64,000 bases of DNA, taken from contig BGKB01000095.1 of assembly GCA_003116975.1 (NCBI GenBank), positions 247,222 to 311,221 on the forward strand. The letters are read 5' to 3'. The notes under the pieces are model-generated. The model saw only the letters and a program-made list of their open reading frames with translations. It was not told the DNA's origin and searched no databases. This DNA comes from Aurantiochytrium sp. KH105. Its lineage: Eukaryota > Sar > Bigyra > Thraustochytrida > Thraustochytriidae. This document shows positions 28,642 through 38,427 of the stretch, in pieces. Positions within the stretch are counted from its first letter, which is position 1. Each line of letters starts with the position of its first letter. The translations under genes were made by a program, and so were the position numbers.

Positions 28642-29373
28642 ATGAGCGGGCCGGAGGAGTCGAGCGCTGCGGCGGGGCGCAGCGGCGCGCGAGGCGACAC
28701 GGCAGCGGCGTCGTCGTCGTCGTCGTCGTCCACGGACTTTGAGCACGAGCGCGACCCGCGGTGCAGCTACTTTGAGGAGCTGAGTCGGAGATGCGGCTCG
28801 GTGGAGGACCCTAACGCGGAGGCCGGACGGCGCATGGAGTGCAAGATGCTGCGTAAGCTGCTTCGGAGGTGCCCGGGGCAACCTGTTGAAGAGGTCGAAC
28901 GTGTCGAGGAGACGACCTCGCACGAGGGCTCGAATGGGATCGTGGACTTTGGCTTTTCCTCGTCTTCGAGCTCGCGTCAGATCCCTGGCAATTTGGGCGA
29001 TCTTATGGAGGACTTTTACCGCGGCATGCACCCGGGAGGAGGCATGCATTCTGATGCTGATCGCGGAGGCATGCATCCAGGCAGTGACGGTGTCGTGGAT
29101 CCTTTTGATTTGATGCAGCGCGGTATTGATGAAATTTTCCATGAGCTAGGACGCGCGACGGGAGAGTTATTTCGTCCAGCTTTTGGCGGCGGCAGCAGCA
29201 GCAACGACGGTGGCGATGACGACGGTGCTGGTGCAAGTCGCTGTTGGCCTGGTGCCCGTCAAGATGTGCCACCTCACTATCGTCACCGCTACCACGGCGA
29301 GCAGACCCAAGACAAATATCAAGACCACGCGAATCGCCGACGTTGGGAGGCGTACAAGAGCGAGGACGTGTAA
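28642..29373 (+). CDS. Twin CX9C (CHCH-like) small protein with Met/Gly/His-rich region
   Basis: 243 residues from the ATG at 28642 (MSGPEESSAAAG). A pair of exactly spaced cysteines, CSYFEELSRRC and CKMLRKLLRRC, each C-x9-C and 15 residues apart, forms the helix-hairpin signature of CHCH proteins imported into the mitochondrial intermembrane space through Mia40. A Gly/Met/His stretch follows (GMHPGGGMHSDADRGGMHPG). Then comes DPFDLMQRGIDEIFHELGR, reminiscent of the helix in HAX1/MLF-type proteins, and a charged C-terminus. The N-terminal 35 residues are Ser/Ala-rich. I do not recognise the family. Mitochondrial location is inferred from the twin CX9C pattern only. Confidence 0.65.
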   Translation: MSGPEESSAAAGRSGARGDTAAASSSSSSSTDFEHERDPRCSYFEELSRRCGSVEDPNAEAGRRMECKMLRKLLRRCPGQPVEEVERVEETTSHEGSNGIVDFGFSSSSSSRQIPGNLGDLMEDFYRGMHPGGGMHSDADRGGMHPGSDGVVDPFDLMQRGIDEIFHELGRATGELFRPAFGGGSSSNDGGDDDGAGASRCWPGARQDVPPHYRHRYHGEQTQDKYQDHANRRRWEAYKSEDV

Positions 29374-29687
29374 AACAAACTGATTAGGCTGGCTGGCTGG
29401 CTGGCTGGCTGGCTGCTTGCTTGCCTTCTCGTCTGCTCGCTAGTCTTGTCTTGAGGGAGACCCTCAGCTCATAGAGACAATGCGACCTTGCTTGGTTGCT
29501 TATCGATTTCCCTTGCAATTTCACAATGGTATAGGCCTAGTAGAAGTGGTATAAATATATACACAAACAAGAATGCAGACATTACTTTAGCCAGCTGACA
29601 ATTACTCTCACTTGCAGCCAGTCAGACGAAAGGCAGTCATCCCGCCTGTCTGCCCGCCGGTCAGAGCCAGCAGCAGTAACAGCAGCA

Positions 29688-29729
<42 letters not shown>

Positions 29730-31573
29730 TTAGACGTTGCCGTTTTTTACATTGACTCAAGTCCCCAATCTTGCACGTGCCTCCGTGATGGGGAGATGAG
29801 TCGCTGCACTGTGGCCCAGTGTCCCCATCATCGTTCATAGAACAGAGCGCGAGTGAAAGTGGCGGCGAAATTCAAACGAATTGCGCCTCCCTTCCTCTCT
29901 CCCTCCCTCCATCTATCTGCCCCTTTCTGCCCATTGCGTCCAGCGAGGCACAGCGAGCTTGCAGCCGTCTACGAACAGTAAGTACATCGAGGTAGCCACA
30001 GCCAACTGCACGGCGTGCCATGCATGCATACATGCCTCGCCACGATCCGTCAGCGCGCGGCCAATCGAGCGGAGGCGAGCGTTGAAAGCGAAATCCCAGT
30101 TTCCGCTGCCCTGCGCTCCACATGCCACGCGCACGCCACTGCCTTACATTGTTAGCCACTGCACTGCATTTAGTTCATCAGCGTCATCAGAGCCGTTCTT
30201 GAGAGCGTGCGACGCGATGCCTCGTTTCGTCGATGCACGCCATTGGGTCGACGCCGCGTCCAGAACCGCTTCGGCACGAGCGGGCGCGGCGCGGTCGCTG
30301 CAGCCGCACGGGAGGTCAGAACCGCGCCAAGGCCGAGAGAAAGCAGCGGCAGCAGCAGGCTGGGAAGGAGGAGCGAGGCGAGGGCACTCTCACTTGGTCG
30401 CTCGATTGGGAACGCTCGGGCGCGAGGCACTTGAAGAACTCCAAGCAGGAGGACGAGGAGGAAGAGGCCTGCGCCGCCAGGACGCGCAGGAGCGGCGAGC
30501 GGACGGACGGACGGCGTGCCGTGCGACGCGACGCGACGCGACGAGCTGCAGCTGCAGCTGCAGCTGCAGGCGCAGCCGCGGTCCCTCTCCCTCCGCTTTC
30601 GCCTCTCGCTCGAGTCTCTTTTGAATCTTCAAAGCCCATCCGTCCATCGACCCAGCCATCCTTCCCAACCTGTCCCAGCCCTCGCGCGTTTCCCGGCAGC
30701 GGCAGCGTCCAGCCCGGTCTCAGCGACCCAACAGGCGCCTCTTGCGAGCGCGGGCACGCTCGGACCCGCGCCGGGGCATCCCGGGCTGGGCGTCGAGGCT
30801 CTGAAGGCGCCGGGAGCTCACAGTCACAGGGCCAAGCTAGCAAGCAACAGCAACAGCAAGCTCGAGTTCGAGGCGACGCGCCCGAGGAAAAGTCGCCGCA
30901 GCCGGCCGAGGCGAGGCTGGCCCTCTGGCACCGACCGGCAGGCGCCGTCAAGTTGGGCCGACGAGGGCTGGCCGCAGCCTGAGCTGCCGCCGCCTGAGCT
31001 GCCGCCGCCGGAGCCCGCCACTCGCCCGGGTTTTCTGTAGCTGCAGCTGGCTGGTTTCAAATTGAAAAGGCTGGCCGGGTGGTTCCCTCAGAGGGTTCGG
31101 ACGGACGAGTCGAGACGTCGTTGGGCGGGGCGCCCTCGTGGTAACATAACAACCAACAGCAGTGAAAGTAGGTGGCAAACGAAACAAGGCGGGCGCCGGC
31201 GCCGTGACAGGCAGAACGCCAACTCGCTGCCTGCCTGCCTGCCTGCCTGCCTGCGACGAGAGCGACGAGCGAACGCGACGCGCGCGACGGGCTCGCTCTC
31301 GAGGCGCAGCGAGGTCGCGGAGAAGAGCAGAGGGCGACGCAGAAGGCCGGCGTCGCGCGCTCGCTCGCGCGCGGTGAGGACCGCTTGACGGAGGGAGCGA
31401 CGGCCGATCGATCGGGCGGTCGCGTCCTTGCGAGGAGGAAGAACGAGGAGTTTGAAAACGAGCGGCGCCGGACCCGCCAACGAACGACGCAAGCGGACGG
31501 AGCAGCAGACAGACAGACTTGACAGACAAACCTGACAGACAGACAGTCAGAAAGTCAGACGGACGCCGGGAGG
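29374..31573. other. 2.2-kb gene-free, repeat-rich region
   Basis: No convincing gene. Contents in order: (GGCT)n 29387-29414; TAGGCCTA 29532-29539; an AT-rich TATAAATATATA stretch (about 29550); CAG-to-CTG inverted trinucleotides 29668-29730; GCGAC repeats and a GCTGCA palindromic run (30523-30569); (CTGC)n 31227-31254; and CAGA/GACA-type repeats up to 31560 just before the RING start. Frames of up to about 250 codons exist on both strands but are Arg/Ala/Ser-rich and overlap each other. Confidence 0.6.
29668..29730. repeat. CAG/CTG trinucleotide tract with hairpin symmetry
   Basis: CAG units switch to CTG units near 29690, so the single strand can fold back on itself. Confidence 0.9.
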
Positions 31574-32386
31574 ATGGAGCTCCTCGAGGTGGCCTCGGAC
31601 GCCAGCGGAGCGTCGGCGACGATGATAGATGTGACGACGAGCAGAAGCGAGAACGCAAACTTGGCCAAGAGCGAAGACGAGGTCGGCGGCGAGGGACTCA
31701 AGATGGCGTTCCCCGAGGCGCTCACCAAGGAAGACACCTTTGTAGCAGGCGTCCTCGCCGGAATCGTTCTTGCCATGGACGGCAGCGACGCCAGCGAGGC
31801 AAGAGAGCGACTGCTGGCAGCCGCGACAGACGTAGCGGGCAGCGGGGACGCGCAGCTCTTAGACGCGGCATCGTCAGCCCTGGAAAAACTCAAGAGTGAC
31901 CTTAGCTGCAGCGTGTGCTTTAGCGCCATGCGCTCGCCCATCTCTCTCCAGTGCGGTCACTCTTTCTGCTTGGCGTGCATTGCACCCTGGCTCAAAGAAA
32001 AGACATCATGCCCAGTATGCCGCTGCGATTGCCTCTCGTATCGGAGCTATCAGCCAAACGTGGCACTGCGCGACCTCATGGACAGACTCGGCATGCGTGT
32101 CGCTGACGAGGAGCACGAGTCTACGCGCGAGCTTCTCGAGGAGCTCGATGCACGTCCCGAGCGTGAAATGCCAGAAACTCCCGTCGATCCTACGCTCCTC
32201 AACGAGATTCGGGTTGTCGGCCGCGTCCGCTCGCAGGGGACACGCCGCCACCCTTTTCAGCACGAGATTCGCATCTCGCTGCGCGAACGCGAGCAGTTGC
32301 GCAGATTTCGCGCCGCCGTGCGCAGCGTCTTCCAAGACAGTTTGCTTCAGGAGATCCGCCACCATCACGCCGCTGCAATGACTTAG
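31574..32386 (+). CDS. RING-finger (C3HC4) protein, probable E3 ubiquitin ligase
   Basis: 270 residues. The RING at about 114-154 has the full cross-brace set: CSVC, QCGHSFCLAC, then CPVC, with the hydrophobic PWL after the sixth ligand. The fourth ligand is His, giving C3HC4. The N-terminal 110 residues include a helix predicted to be amphipathic (DTFVAGVLAGIVLAMDG). The C-terminal part holds an Arg-rich helical segment (RISLREREQLRRFRAAVRSVF). No membrane segment or second zinc finger was found. Expected role is recruitment of an E2 enzyme for ubiquitination of an unknown target. The ATG at 31574 is the first in frame after a CAGA-repeat leader. Confidence 0.88.
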   Translation: MELLEVASDASGASATMIDVTTSRSENANLAKSEDEVGGEGLKMAFPEALTKEDTFVAGVLAGIVLAMDGSDASEARERLLAAATDVAGSGDAQLLDAASSALEKLKSDLSCSVCFSAMRSPISLQCGHSFCLACIAPWLKEKTSCPVCRCDCLSYRSYQPNVALRDLMDRLGMRVADEEHESTRELLEELDARPEREMPETPVDPTLLNEIRVVGRVRSQGTRRHPFQHEIRISLREREQLRRFRAAVRSVFQDSLLQEIRHHHAAAMT

Positions 32387-32543
32387 GCTCTCGGCTCAAC
32401 GCACCATGCATCGATCTCTTTCCTCCCGTTCTTGCGCGCGCGGAAGATCGTTTTGGCTGCTACGGTATTTTCTTCATTTCTTTCACGTATTTGCAGAATC
32501 TCGGGCGCGGGTGCCCGTACGGAAACTTCTTGTCGCAATTCAT

Positions 32544-32607
32544 CAGTCAGCCAGCCAGCCAGCCAGCCAGCCAGTTAGCCAGCCAGCCAGTTAGCCAGCC
32601 AGCCAGG
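32544..32607. repeat. (CAGC)n/(CAGT)n microsatellite
   Basis: Tetranucleotide CAGC units punctuated by CAGTTAGC at regular intervals. Confidence 0.95.
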
Positions 32608-32854
32608 TCACTCGGCGCTTTCCAGAATCTAAAATGTACAAAATGGCAGCTCCCGGAACACCTCCTTTTTCTCTGCAATGACTATCAATTCATTCTTTTA
32701 CATACTGTTTTCATGTAACTTTCCTCCATTTCCTGCATTTTTGCTTTCGTGCAAAATGATTTTTTGAATGAGTTGTATCCTCGCACACGAACCACTCTAC
32801 ATGACCGAAGCGCAAGTAGATTTACTTTCAGTCGGAGAAAACGATCCGAACAGA

Positions 32855-33061
32855 GCGCAAAAACTTTACTACATTAAGCGCAAAGACTTTACTACATTAA
32901 GCGCAAAGACTTTACTACATTGAGCGCAAAGCCTTCATTATATTAAGCGCAAAGACTTTACTGCATTGAGCGCAAAGACTTTATTACATTGAACGCAAAG
33001 ACTTTACTACATTGAGCGCAAAGACTTTACTACATTAAGCGCAAAGGCTTCACTACATTGG
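32855..33061. repeat. 23-bp minisatellite, nine copies
   Basis: Nine tandem copies begin at 32855, 32878, 32901, 32924, 32947, 32970, 32993, 33016 and 33039, each exactly 23 bp apart. The unit begins GCGCAAAG and ends ACATTRA. Substitutions such as AGCC or AGGC for AGAC occur, but there are no indels. It ends 46 bp before the PIG-C stop. Confidence 0.97.
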
Positions 33062-33107
33062 CTGGCTTTAGTCCCGTCTCGACGTCTCGACACAATTCTC
33101 GCTGTCC

Positions 33108-34031
33108 TCAATCTAGTTCAACTTGATCAACCTTGGCCACATCCCAAGGACCACGCACAACGTGCTTTTTTGTCTGCAGAATCCACAAAAGATACGGGCA
33201 CACCACGCATACCACAAAGGTGACGACAGAGTATGCGACCGCGAGACCTGAACGCTCGACGAGGTGCAACCCATACTGTACGGCCAGAAAAAGGCCTACG
33301 TTCATGAGCACAGCAATGACGCCATGACGAGCAAAGGATGCTCGTGCCGCTCCCATAGGCACGAGAGCAAGCAAAAGGATGCTGCAAAGAAGAAAGGATG
33401 CCACCGCCTCGCTCGTCTCGAGTCGCGAAGCCAAGAGTAAACTCATGAGGAAGCCGGCGTTGAGTGAAACGGCGCTGTTGAATCGGAGCGCGTCCACATC
33501 GGGCTGATAATCATACAGGTACAGGTGTACCACACCACAAAGACTTACCAAAGTATACACGGTGTCGGAAGAGTATGCTTTGGTTAATGTGCGCAAAAGC
33601 GGAGAAAACGTGGCGAGGAGTAGCATGCATAATGCGCCTTGCTCAACACGTCTTGCATCCTTGGACCGTGAGCGCGCCACGAGCGCGACAACGCAAATAA
33701 GCAGAACATAAAACATGGCAAAGAAATGGAGTTCGATTCCAAACATGCCTTTGGCTGTCACCCGCTCGTCCTTGTGCAAGAGGAAGACCAAGAAGTCGAG
33801 CAAGACCAGAGCAATCTGACGATGTACAACGAGCGTGTCGACAAAGAGCGTCGAGAGTGCCCTTGCTGGTGGGTTTTCGATACGCATGCGCTTTAAAAAC
33901 ACGCTCGGATCTACTGCATTGTCTTCTCTCCCGTCGTCGCGTCGTCCTGGCTCGCGAAAGAGATACTGCACTTCCTCAGGGTCGCCGTTGCTGGCATCTT
34001 GTTCGCCTTCGGTGCCGTGCCTCCTCGGCAT
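33108..34031 (-). CDS. PIGC: Phosphatidylinositol N-acetylglucosaminyltransferase subunit C (GPI2/PIG-C)
   Basis: 307 residues with about eight hydrophobic segments. The family block SPLLRTLTKAYSSDTVYTL, followed by LYLYDYQPD, matches the conserved PIG-C/Gpi2 motif (SPVLKTLT..S.DTI.. H..FFDY). The length is close to human PIG-C (297). The product is a membrane subunit of the ER GPI-GlcNAc transferase complex, which makes GlcNAc-PI in the first step of GPI-anchor synthesis. The N-terminal 50 residues are polar and cytosolic, with VQYLFREPGRR. The start is the only ATG before the conserved region. The 3' end abuts the minisatellite. Confidence 0.93.
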   Translation of the reverse strand: MPRRHGTEGEQDASNGDPEEVQYLFREPGRRDDGREDNAVDPSVFLKRMRIENPPARALSTLFVDTLVVHRQIALVLLDFLVFLLHKDERVTAKGMFGIELHFFAMFYVLLICVVALVARSRSKDARRVEQGALCMLLLATFSPLLRTLTKAYSSDTVYTLVSLCGVVHLYLYDYQPDVDALRFNSAVSLNAGFLMSLLLASRLETSEAVASFLLCSILLLALVPMGAARASFARHGVIAVLMNVGLFLAVQYGLHLVERSGLAVAYSVVTFVVCVVCPYLLWILQTKKHVVRGPWDVAKVDQVELD

Positions 34032-34409
34032 TGTACGCTCGAAACCACGTCGAGTCTCTCTGCCTCAGGGCTACGCTGCGACGGCAAAACGGTGCGTGGC
34101 GCCGAGAGCCTGCGCCTGGGCGACGGGCCGCAAAGAGGCGCGCGATTTGTTTCGGATCCTCGGTGTACGAAACATCATTCGCAGTTTGCTCAAAGTTAAG
34201 TTTGCCAAAAAATTGCCATTTTTTTTACTTTTTAGTATTTTACAATCGCTGCTCGAGACCTATACCCTCACTGTCAGCCTGCAGATGATGGGTTGGCAGT
34301 CAGAGCCTGAACCGGCAGCAATTGCAAGCATGATTTGTCTCATTCTTTTTCCCGTCAAACGCGCACTCAAATGAATACAATTTACATAAGAAGATGATGC
34401 GAGAACTCT
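34032..34409. other. Intergenic, no gene seen
   Basis: 378 bases between the PIG-C start and the stop of the TTL-like gene, same strand. T-rich around 34219-34238. It should contain the PIG-C promoter, but no element was recognised. Confidence 0.4.
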
Positions 34410-36809
34410 CTAGAGCTCGTCCAGAGGGACGGGGGCGCCACGACGCTCCATCCGAACGGGAGACTTGGGACTAAACTTGCGTGCATCCCAGTCGAGGATC
34501 TGCACGGGCGGCGCCATGCCGTTCGTGTCAAGCTCCTCGTCGTCACCGAGTTCTTCCCCACCACCCTGCGACGAGGCTCCGACACTGTTAGACACTGAAC
34601 TCGTGTCCACACCCTTGTTCGTCCGTGGCGACCCGGCTTGCGAAGTGCGCAACGGTAAAAGGAGCGGCTTCGGTTCAATCTCAGAGCAAGGATTGAAGGT
34701 CCGAGGCTCTGCACCGCGGCAAAAGTCCGTCAATTCGTCCTGCAAGGGCTCCCACAAGGTCGCCGATGCCGCTGGATTTTCCGTCAGCGAAACGGCTTCC
34801 GCAAGCAGGCCCGCCATCTCGCTCCGAACAGACTCCACACTGGGGCCCCAATCGTCAAGCAGAAAGCCAAGATCCGCGCTGCCGCGATGTAAAACAGGTT
34901 GCAGCGATTCCGTGATCCAAAAGTCTACACGAAAAACTTGAAAATCCGAAAAGCGTGGCGATAAACGCGGCAGTGGACGTGCGCTTCCTCGCCGCGTCGC
35001 TTCCACAAGAAGCCGTGTTATGGCACGCGTCCGGGAGAGCAAAGTCTCGCAAGGCCTCTCACAAATCCCATACGACTCGAGATACCGCAAAAACCGCGCA
35101 AAATCCCACAATGGCGGTTCTTGCTCTCCTCGTGTCTGAAAGGGCGCTTGCTTGTGTAGATCAGTCGTTTCCTTAACAAGAGCCTCCGTGCTCGCTACTG
35201 TTGACCCTGTTGGTCCACTGCGCTCCGTTCGGGCGTCTGGAGTCGCAAAAGTTACAAATCCAGGATGGAAAAAGGTTTTCCACGGATCTGATGAGGCCAC
35301 GAGAACGAGAACGTGCCATTTCAGCCGACGCGAGTGGACGAGCAGCGGCGCAGGAACCGCGCGCTCAATGAGCACGGGTGTCACTGCGGAATCTTGGCAG
35401 CGACCATATTGACGCTGCAAAGCGCTTAACCCAACGAGAACCTGCGCCGCTGACTGTGCCTCGACGCACGGCCCCGGGCCCTGCGCAGGACAGAGAGTGG
35501 TCGCGTAAGCTTTGAGTAGCCAGGCACTTTTCGCCTGTTGCGCGCTCTCTGCCTGCGCAAAAAGACGCTGACAGTCTTCTCTGTTTGCTACGACTTCGTA
35601 TGACGGAGCTACAATTCCTAACGATTCTAATGAACATGTAAATGAACCCATGTAATCTCGAAGCTTGGACAATAATTCTTGTCGTCGCGCAGTCAGGGCC
35701 CACCCAGACGGTCCAGCGCCCGGTGCCGCGCGCGTCAGCGTCAAGTAATATGGGTCATTGCGCTGGGAAAATTGATCGCCTACTTCAAGAAGAGCGGCCT
35801 CCTTGGTCCAGGGAAGCACGAGCAAACGATGCAAATCATCGCCAGCGTTTTCGACATTCCCGTCTTCTTCCCAGGCTGATTTTCTCGATTCGCTGCTCAC
35901 CGCCAATGCTCGGCGCCAGAGATCTGCGTGAGCTTGCGGAAGATTACCGGCAACAGAAAAGACACGCCTCGTTATTGTGTGCGCCTCCGTGTTCGAGGTT
36001 GCAGCGCGCCATCGCGCGCACGTCTGATCGTCTGCGGTCTCGGAGACCTTTGCATGATGTGCTACCGATGATGTTGAGCTCTCACTCTCGTCGTCGCGAT
36101 CCGAGTCTAGTGTTGGCGCCACAGACGAGGACAATAATGTACCTGAAGAGGCGTCGCGTAAAATGCCGTCAAGTACGGACATTTCCATTACCATGGCGCG
36201 TTTATACTCGTCAGACTCGAGCTTACCTAGCGTATGGGCCACACCCCTGCGGATCTTTAGCAGATCCTTAGAGTTTGGCTGCGCTGTACCGCTTTCCGGC
36301 ACGCGAGCAGGTGGGAGTGTGAGCCGCGCAAGGCTTTGTGCGAGCCAAGTATCCACATCCAACTCTGCTTGATGACCAAACTCAATCGGTTTGCGCGCTC
36401 CTTGATCGGGTTCAACCATTTTCATCCAGCTGAGCCAGTTCTCGGAGAAGACTGTGAGCGGCGCAGCATCGTCGACCCCGTCGTCGCCATCAGCTTCGCC
36501 ATTGTTTTCTGCCTCGATTTCTGTGTCATCATTGCCTTCAGCATCGTACGCGCCATCCAAGGTCTCGAGAGAGTCGATGTTGTCGTCGCCGTCGTCTCTG
36601 TCTGCGTCAGCACCTCTGTCATCTTGCGCATCAACGGTGGCAGGCCTCGCAAGGCCCACCTCCGTCGCGCTATCGTGCGTATACCCGGTGAGGAGAGCGA
36701 GCTGCAGCGCCACGAGGCCCGCCATGCCCAGTACCATGCCCAGTCGAACGAGGTTGCCCACGCTGCAACAAGAGCGCCTTTGCCGCGCTCGCCTCGCGCG
36801 CATCGTCAT
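34410..36809 (-). CDS. Membrane-anchored tubulin-tyrosine-ligase-like (TTL) protein with C-terminal LDEL
   Basis: 799 residues from the ATG at 36809. The frame opens earlier but only with a TTG. An Arg-rich 15-residue head (MRARRARQRRS) precedes a hydrophobic anchor at about 20-43 (LVRLGMVLGMAGLVALQLAL), giving type II topology, then a long Asp-rich spacer. From about residue 400 a TTL ATP-grasp pattern is visible: PSYEVV, then KSAWLLKAYA, VLIERAVPAPLLV, LKWHVLVLVASSDPWK..GFVTFAT and DFQVFRVDFWITESLQPVLH. The final E-x-N metal-binding element of TTLs reads HRGSAD, so activity is doubtful. The last residues are PLDEL, close to xDEL ER-retrieval signals. Known TTLs are cytosolic tubulin modifiers, so a luminal relative would be unusual. 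Domain call moderately sure, localisation inferred. Confidence 0.6.
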   Translation of the reverse strand: MTMRARRARQRRSCCSVGNLVRLGMVLGMAGLVALQLALLTGYTHDSATEVGLARPATVDAQDDRGADADRDDGDDNIDSLETLDGAYDAEGNDDTEIEAENNGEADGDDGVDDAAPLTVFSENWLSWMKMVEPDQGARKPIEFGHQAELDVDTWLAQSLARLTLPPARVPESGTAQPNSKDLLKIRRGVAHTLGKLESDEYKRAMVMEMSVLDGILRDASSGTLLSSSVAPTLDSDRDDESESSTSSVAHHAKVSETADDQTCARWRAATSNTEAHTITRRVFSVAGNLPQAHADLWRRALAVSSESRKSAWEEDGNVENAGDDLHRLLVLPWTKEAALLEVGDQFSQRNDPYYLTLTRAAPGAGPSGWALTARRQELLSKLRDYMGSFTCSLESLGIVAPSYEVVANREDCQRLFAQAESAQQAKSAWLLKAYATTLCPAQGPGPCVEAQSAAQVLVGLSALQRQYGRCQDSAVTPVLIERAVPAPLLVHSRRLKWHVLVLVASSDPWKTFFHPGFVTFATPDARTERSGPTGSTVASTEALVKETTDLHKQAPFQTRGEQEPPLWDFARFLRYLESYGICERPCETLLSRTRAITRLLVEATRRGSARPLPRLSPRFSDFQVFRVDFWITESLQPVLHRGSADLGFLLDDWGPSVESVRSEMAGLLAEAVSLTENPAASATLWEPLQDELTDFCRGAEPRTFNPCSEIEPKPLLLPLRTSQAGSPRTNKGVDTSSVSNSVGASSQGGGEELGDDEELDTNGMAPPVQILDWDARKFSPKSPVRMERRGAPVPLDEL

Positions 36810-37723
36810 GCTTCGCGCTCGCGCATCGCCGGCACGTACGACGCCGCTCTCGCTCTGTTGAACGTTTGTCAACTTTTACAAAGACTCCATCCAACCAAAG
36901 CAACCAAAGCTTGAAACTCGCAAAGGGCTCGAGGAGCTAATCTAGCTGGCCCACAATGAACAGCGTAGTATACCGTGACTTGGACTGGAATTCAAGCGCA
37001 AAGCAGCCTGTCAAAGGTGCCGTCTATTTTTCAATCGATGACACGGTCAAGCAATGGCGCATCGACCTACAGTGTATACACAAGACTTTTTTTCTTTCAT
37101 AAATTGTCAAAAACCAAAGGTAGTCCTTCTGTTTTTGCGTTTGATATTCCTACTTTTGCGTTTGATCACTAGTATAATTGCAACACAATCACACGCCACG
37201 ACGTCCAACAGCGTCTGCTTCACAAAGAATAGCCAAATCCCAGCCTCGAAAAGCCCCAGAGTCCATCATCGTAGCGACAACTTCCTCGCGGGTGCTCGCT
37301 CTTGCGCCCAACCCCACGAAACATTTCATCGCTCCATACACTCCATCCCCGACCGCATTTCCTTCTGGCCTCACGTCTTTCGTCCCGATGTCGTCCCGGT
37401 GGCAGTGGCCGTCATCCCTCACACCCAAGTCCCAGTTCGTTCCCGCCGCTCCTCCTCCTCCCCCGCGAGTCGACTTCGGCGCGAAGGGGCGCCGGACTCG
37501 CTGCTGCTGCGCGGCGACTGATCGAAGGAGAGGCCGCTCGTCGCCGCAGAGAGGGAGAGAAACAAACGCGAGAGCCGCGCGCACGCACGCCGCAGCAGAG
37601 CCCGCGCGCACGCCCGCCCGCCCGCCCGCAGGCCCGCAGGAGAGCAGCAGCAGCAGGAGGAGAGCCGCGCGGCCGCGCCCGCGCGCGTGTCGGCGTCGAC
37701 GCAGGAGAGAGAGAGCAGGGAAG
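36810..37723. other. Divergent intergenic region
   Basis: 5' regions of the TTL-like and NDUFB9 genes. It has an AT-richer core (36985-37190) with a repeated TTTTGCGTTTGAT pair (37133-37167). Towards NDUFB9 it is GC-rich with CCCGCCCG and CAG-type runs. No gene was recognised. Confidence 0.5.
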
Positions 37724-38185
37724 ATGAATGCGGCCTTTCGCGGCGCCGTGGCGCAGGTGAGCTACCACGAGGGCGCGCTCACGCACAAGCAGAGGGTGAC
37801 CCGCCTGTACCGCAACTCGCTGCGCATGCTCCTCTCGTGGTGCATCGACCGCGAGGTCTTCTATGAGGAGTCCGACAAGCTGCGCGCGCGCTTCGACGCC
37901 GTCAAGTCTCTCGAGGCCGGCAAGGGCGCCGTCGACGCTGGCGAGGCCGAGTACTGGGAGAAGCTCCACCCGGACCCATACTCGTACATTTACATGCCGG
38001 GTGGCACCAAGTTCATGCGCAACCCGCCCCCTCCCCCAGAGATTGTCTACGCCCTCGAGGACGAGATCCCCAAGGAAGCGTACACCGGCACCAACACGCC
38101 CGTCTGGCCCGATTCGGTGCCTATCACCTTTAGGCCGCACATGGACGGCCTGACTGTAGACTTTGCCAAGAAGCGCATGCAGTAG
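37724..38185 (+). CDS. NDUFB9: NADH:ubiquinone oxidoreductase subunit NDUFB9 (B22, LYR family)
   Basis: 153 residues from the ATG at 37724. The LYR-type motif is in THKQRVTRLYRNSLRMLLSW, followed by the RARFDA and EYWEKLHPDPY..PGGTKFMRN blocks that define NDUFB9 (compare H-P-P-x-PGGT in animal B22). It is an accessory subunit of the distal membrane arm of mitochondrial complex I, bound by an acyl carrier protein through the LYR helix. The frame is open upstream to 37178 but is low-complexity with no ATG closer to the conserved region, so the chosen start is firm. Confidence 0.92.
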   Translation: MNAAFRGAVAQVSYHEGALTHKQRVTRLYRNSLRMLLSWCIDREVFYEESDKLRARFDAVKSLEAGKGAVDAGEAEYWEKLHPDPYSYIYMPGGTKFMRNPPPPPEIVYALEDEIPKEAYTGTNTPVWPDSVPITFRPHMDGLTVDFAKKRMQ

Positions 38186-38427
38186 AGGTGCGCTGACGAA
38201 CTCGCTCTCTAGACTTTACGTGCTTGAGACTGAGATCGTTTTTCCTTTTCCCCGTCAAGTGATTTCTGCTTTTGCTATGCCTACTTTTTTTCTTTTCTTC
38301 CCTTAGATCTTTCTTTGCATGTTGGCGCGTTCACCGTGCATCGATGACGAAGACAACCCTTGATTCCTGTGCGAACACCGACTTGCTTTTGTGTCATGTT
38401 TTTTCTCTTCTTTCTTTCTACGTACTA

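Larger units (their letters stand above)
32387..33107. other. Convergent 3' intergenic region with two repeat arrays
   Basis: Sits between the RING and PIG-C stops. It holds the CAGC/CAGT array and the 23-bp minisatellite listed separately. Otherwise it is AT-richer than the genes. Confidence 0.6.

Noticed and set aside
30233-31658. Frames of 100-250 codons between 29.9 and 31.7 kb
   Set aside because: Arg/Ala/Ser-rich, mutually overlapping on both strands, and driven by repeats and GC content.
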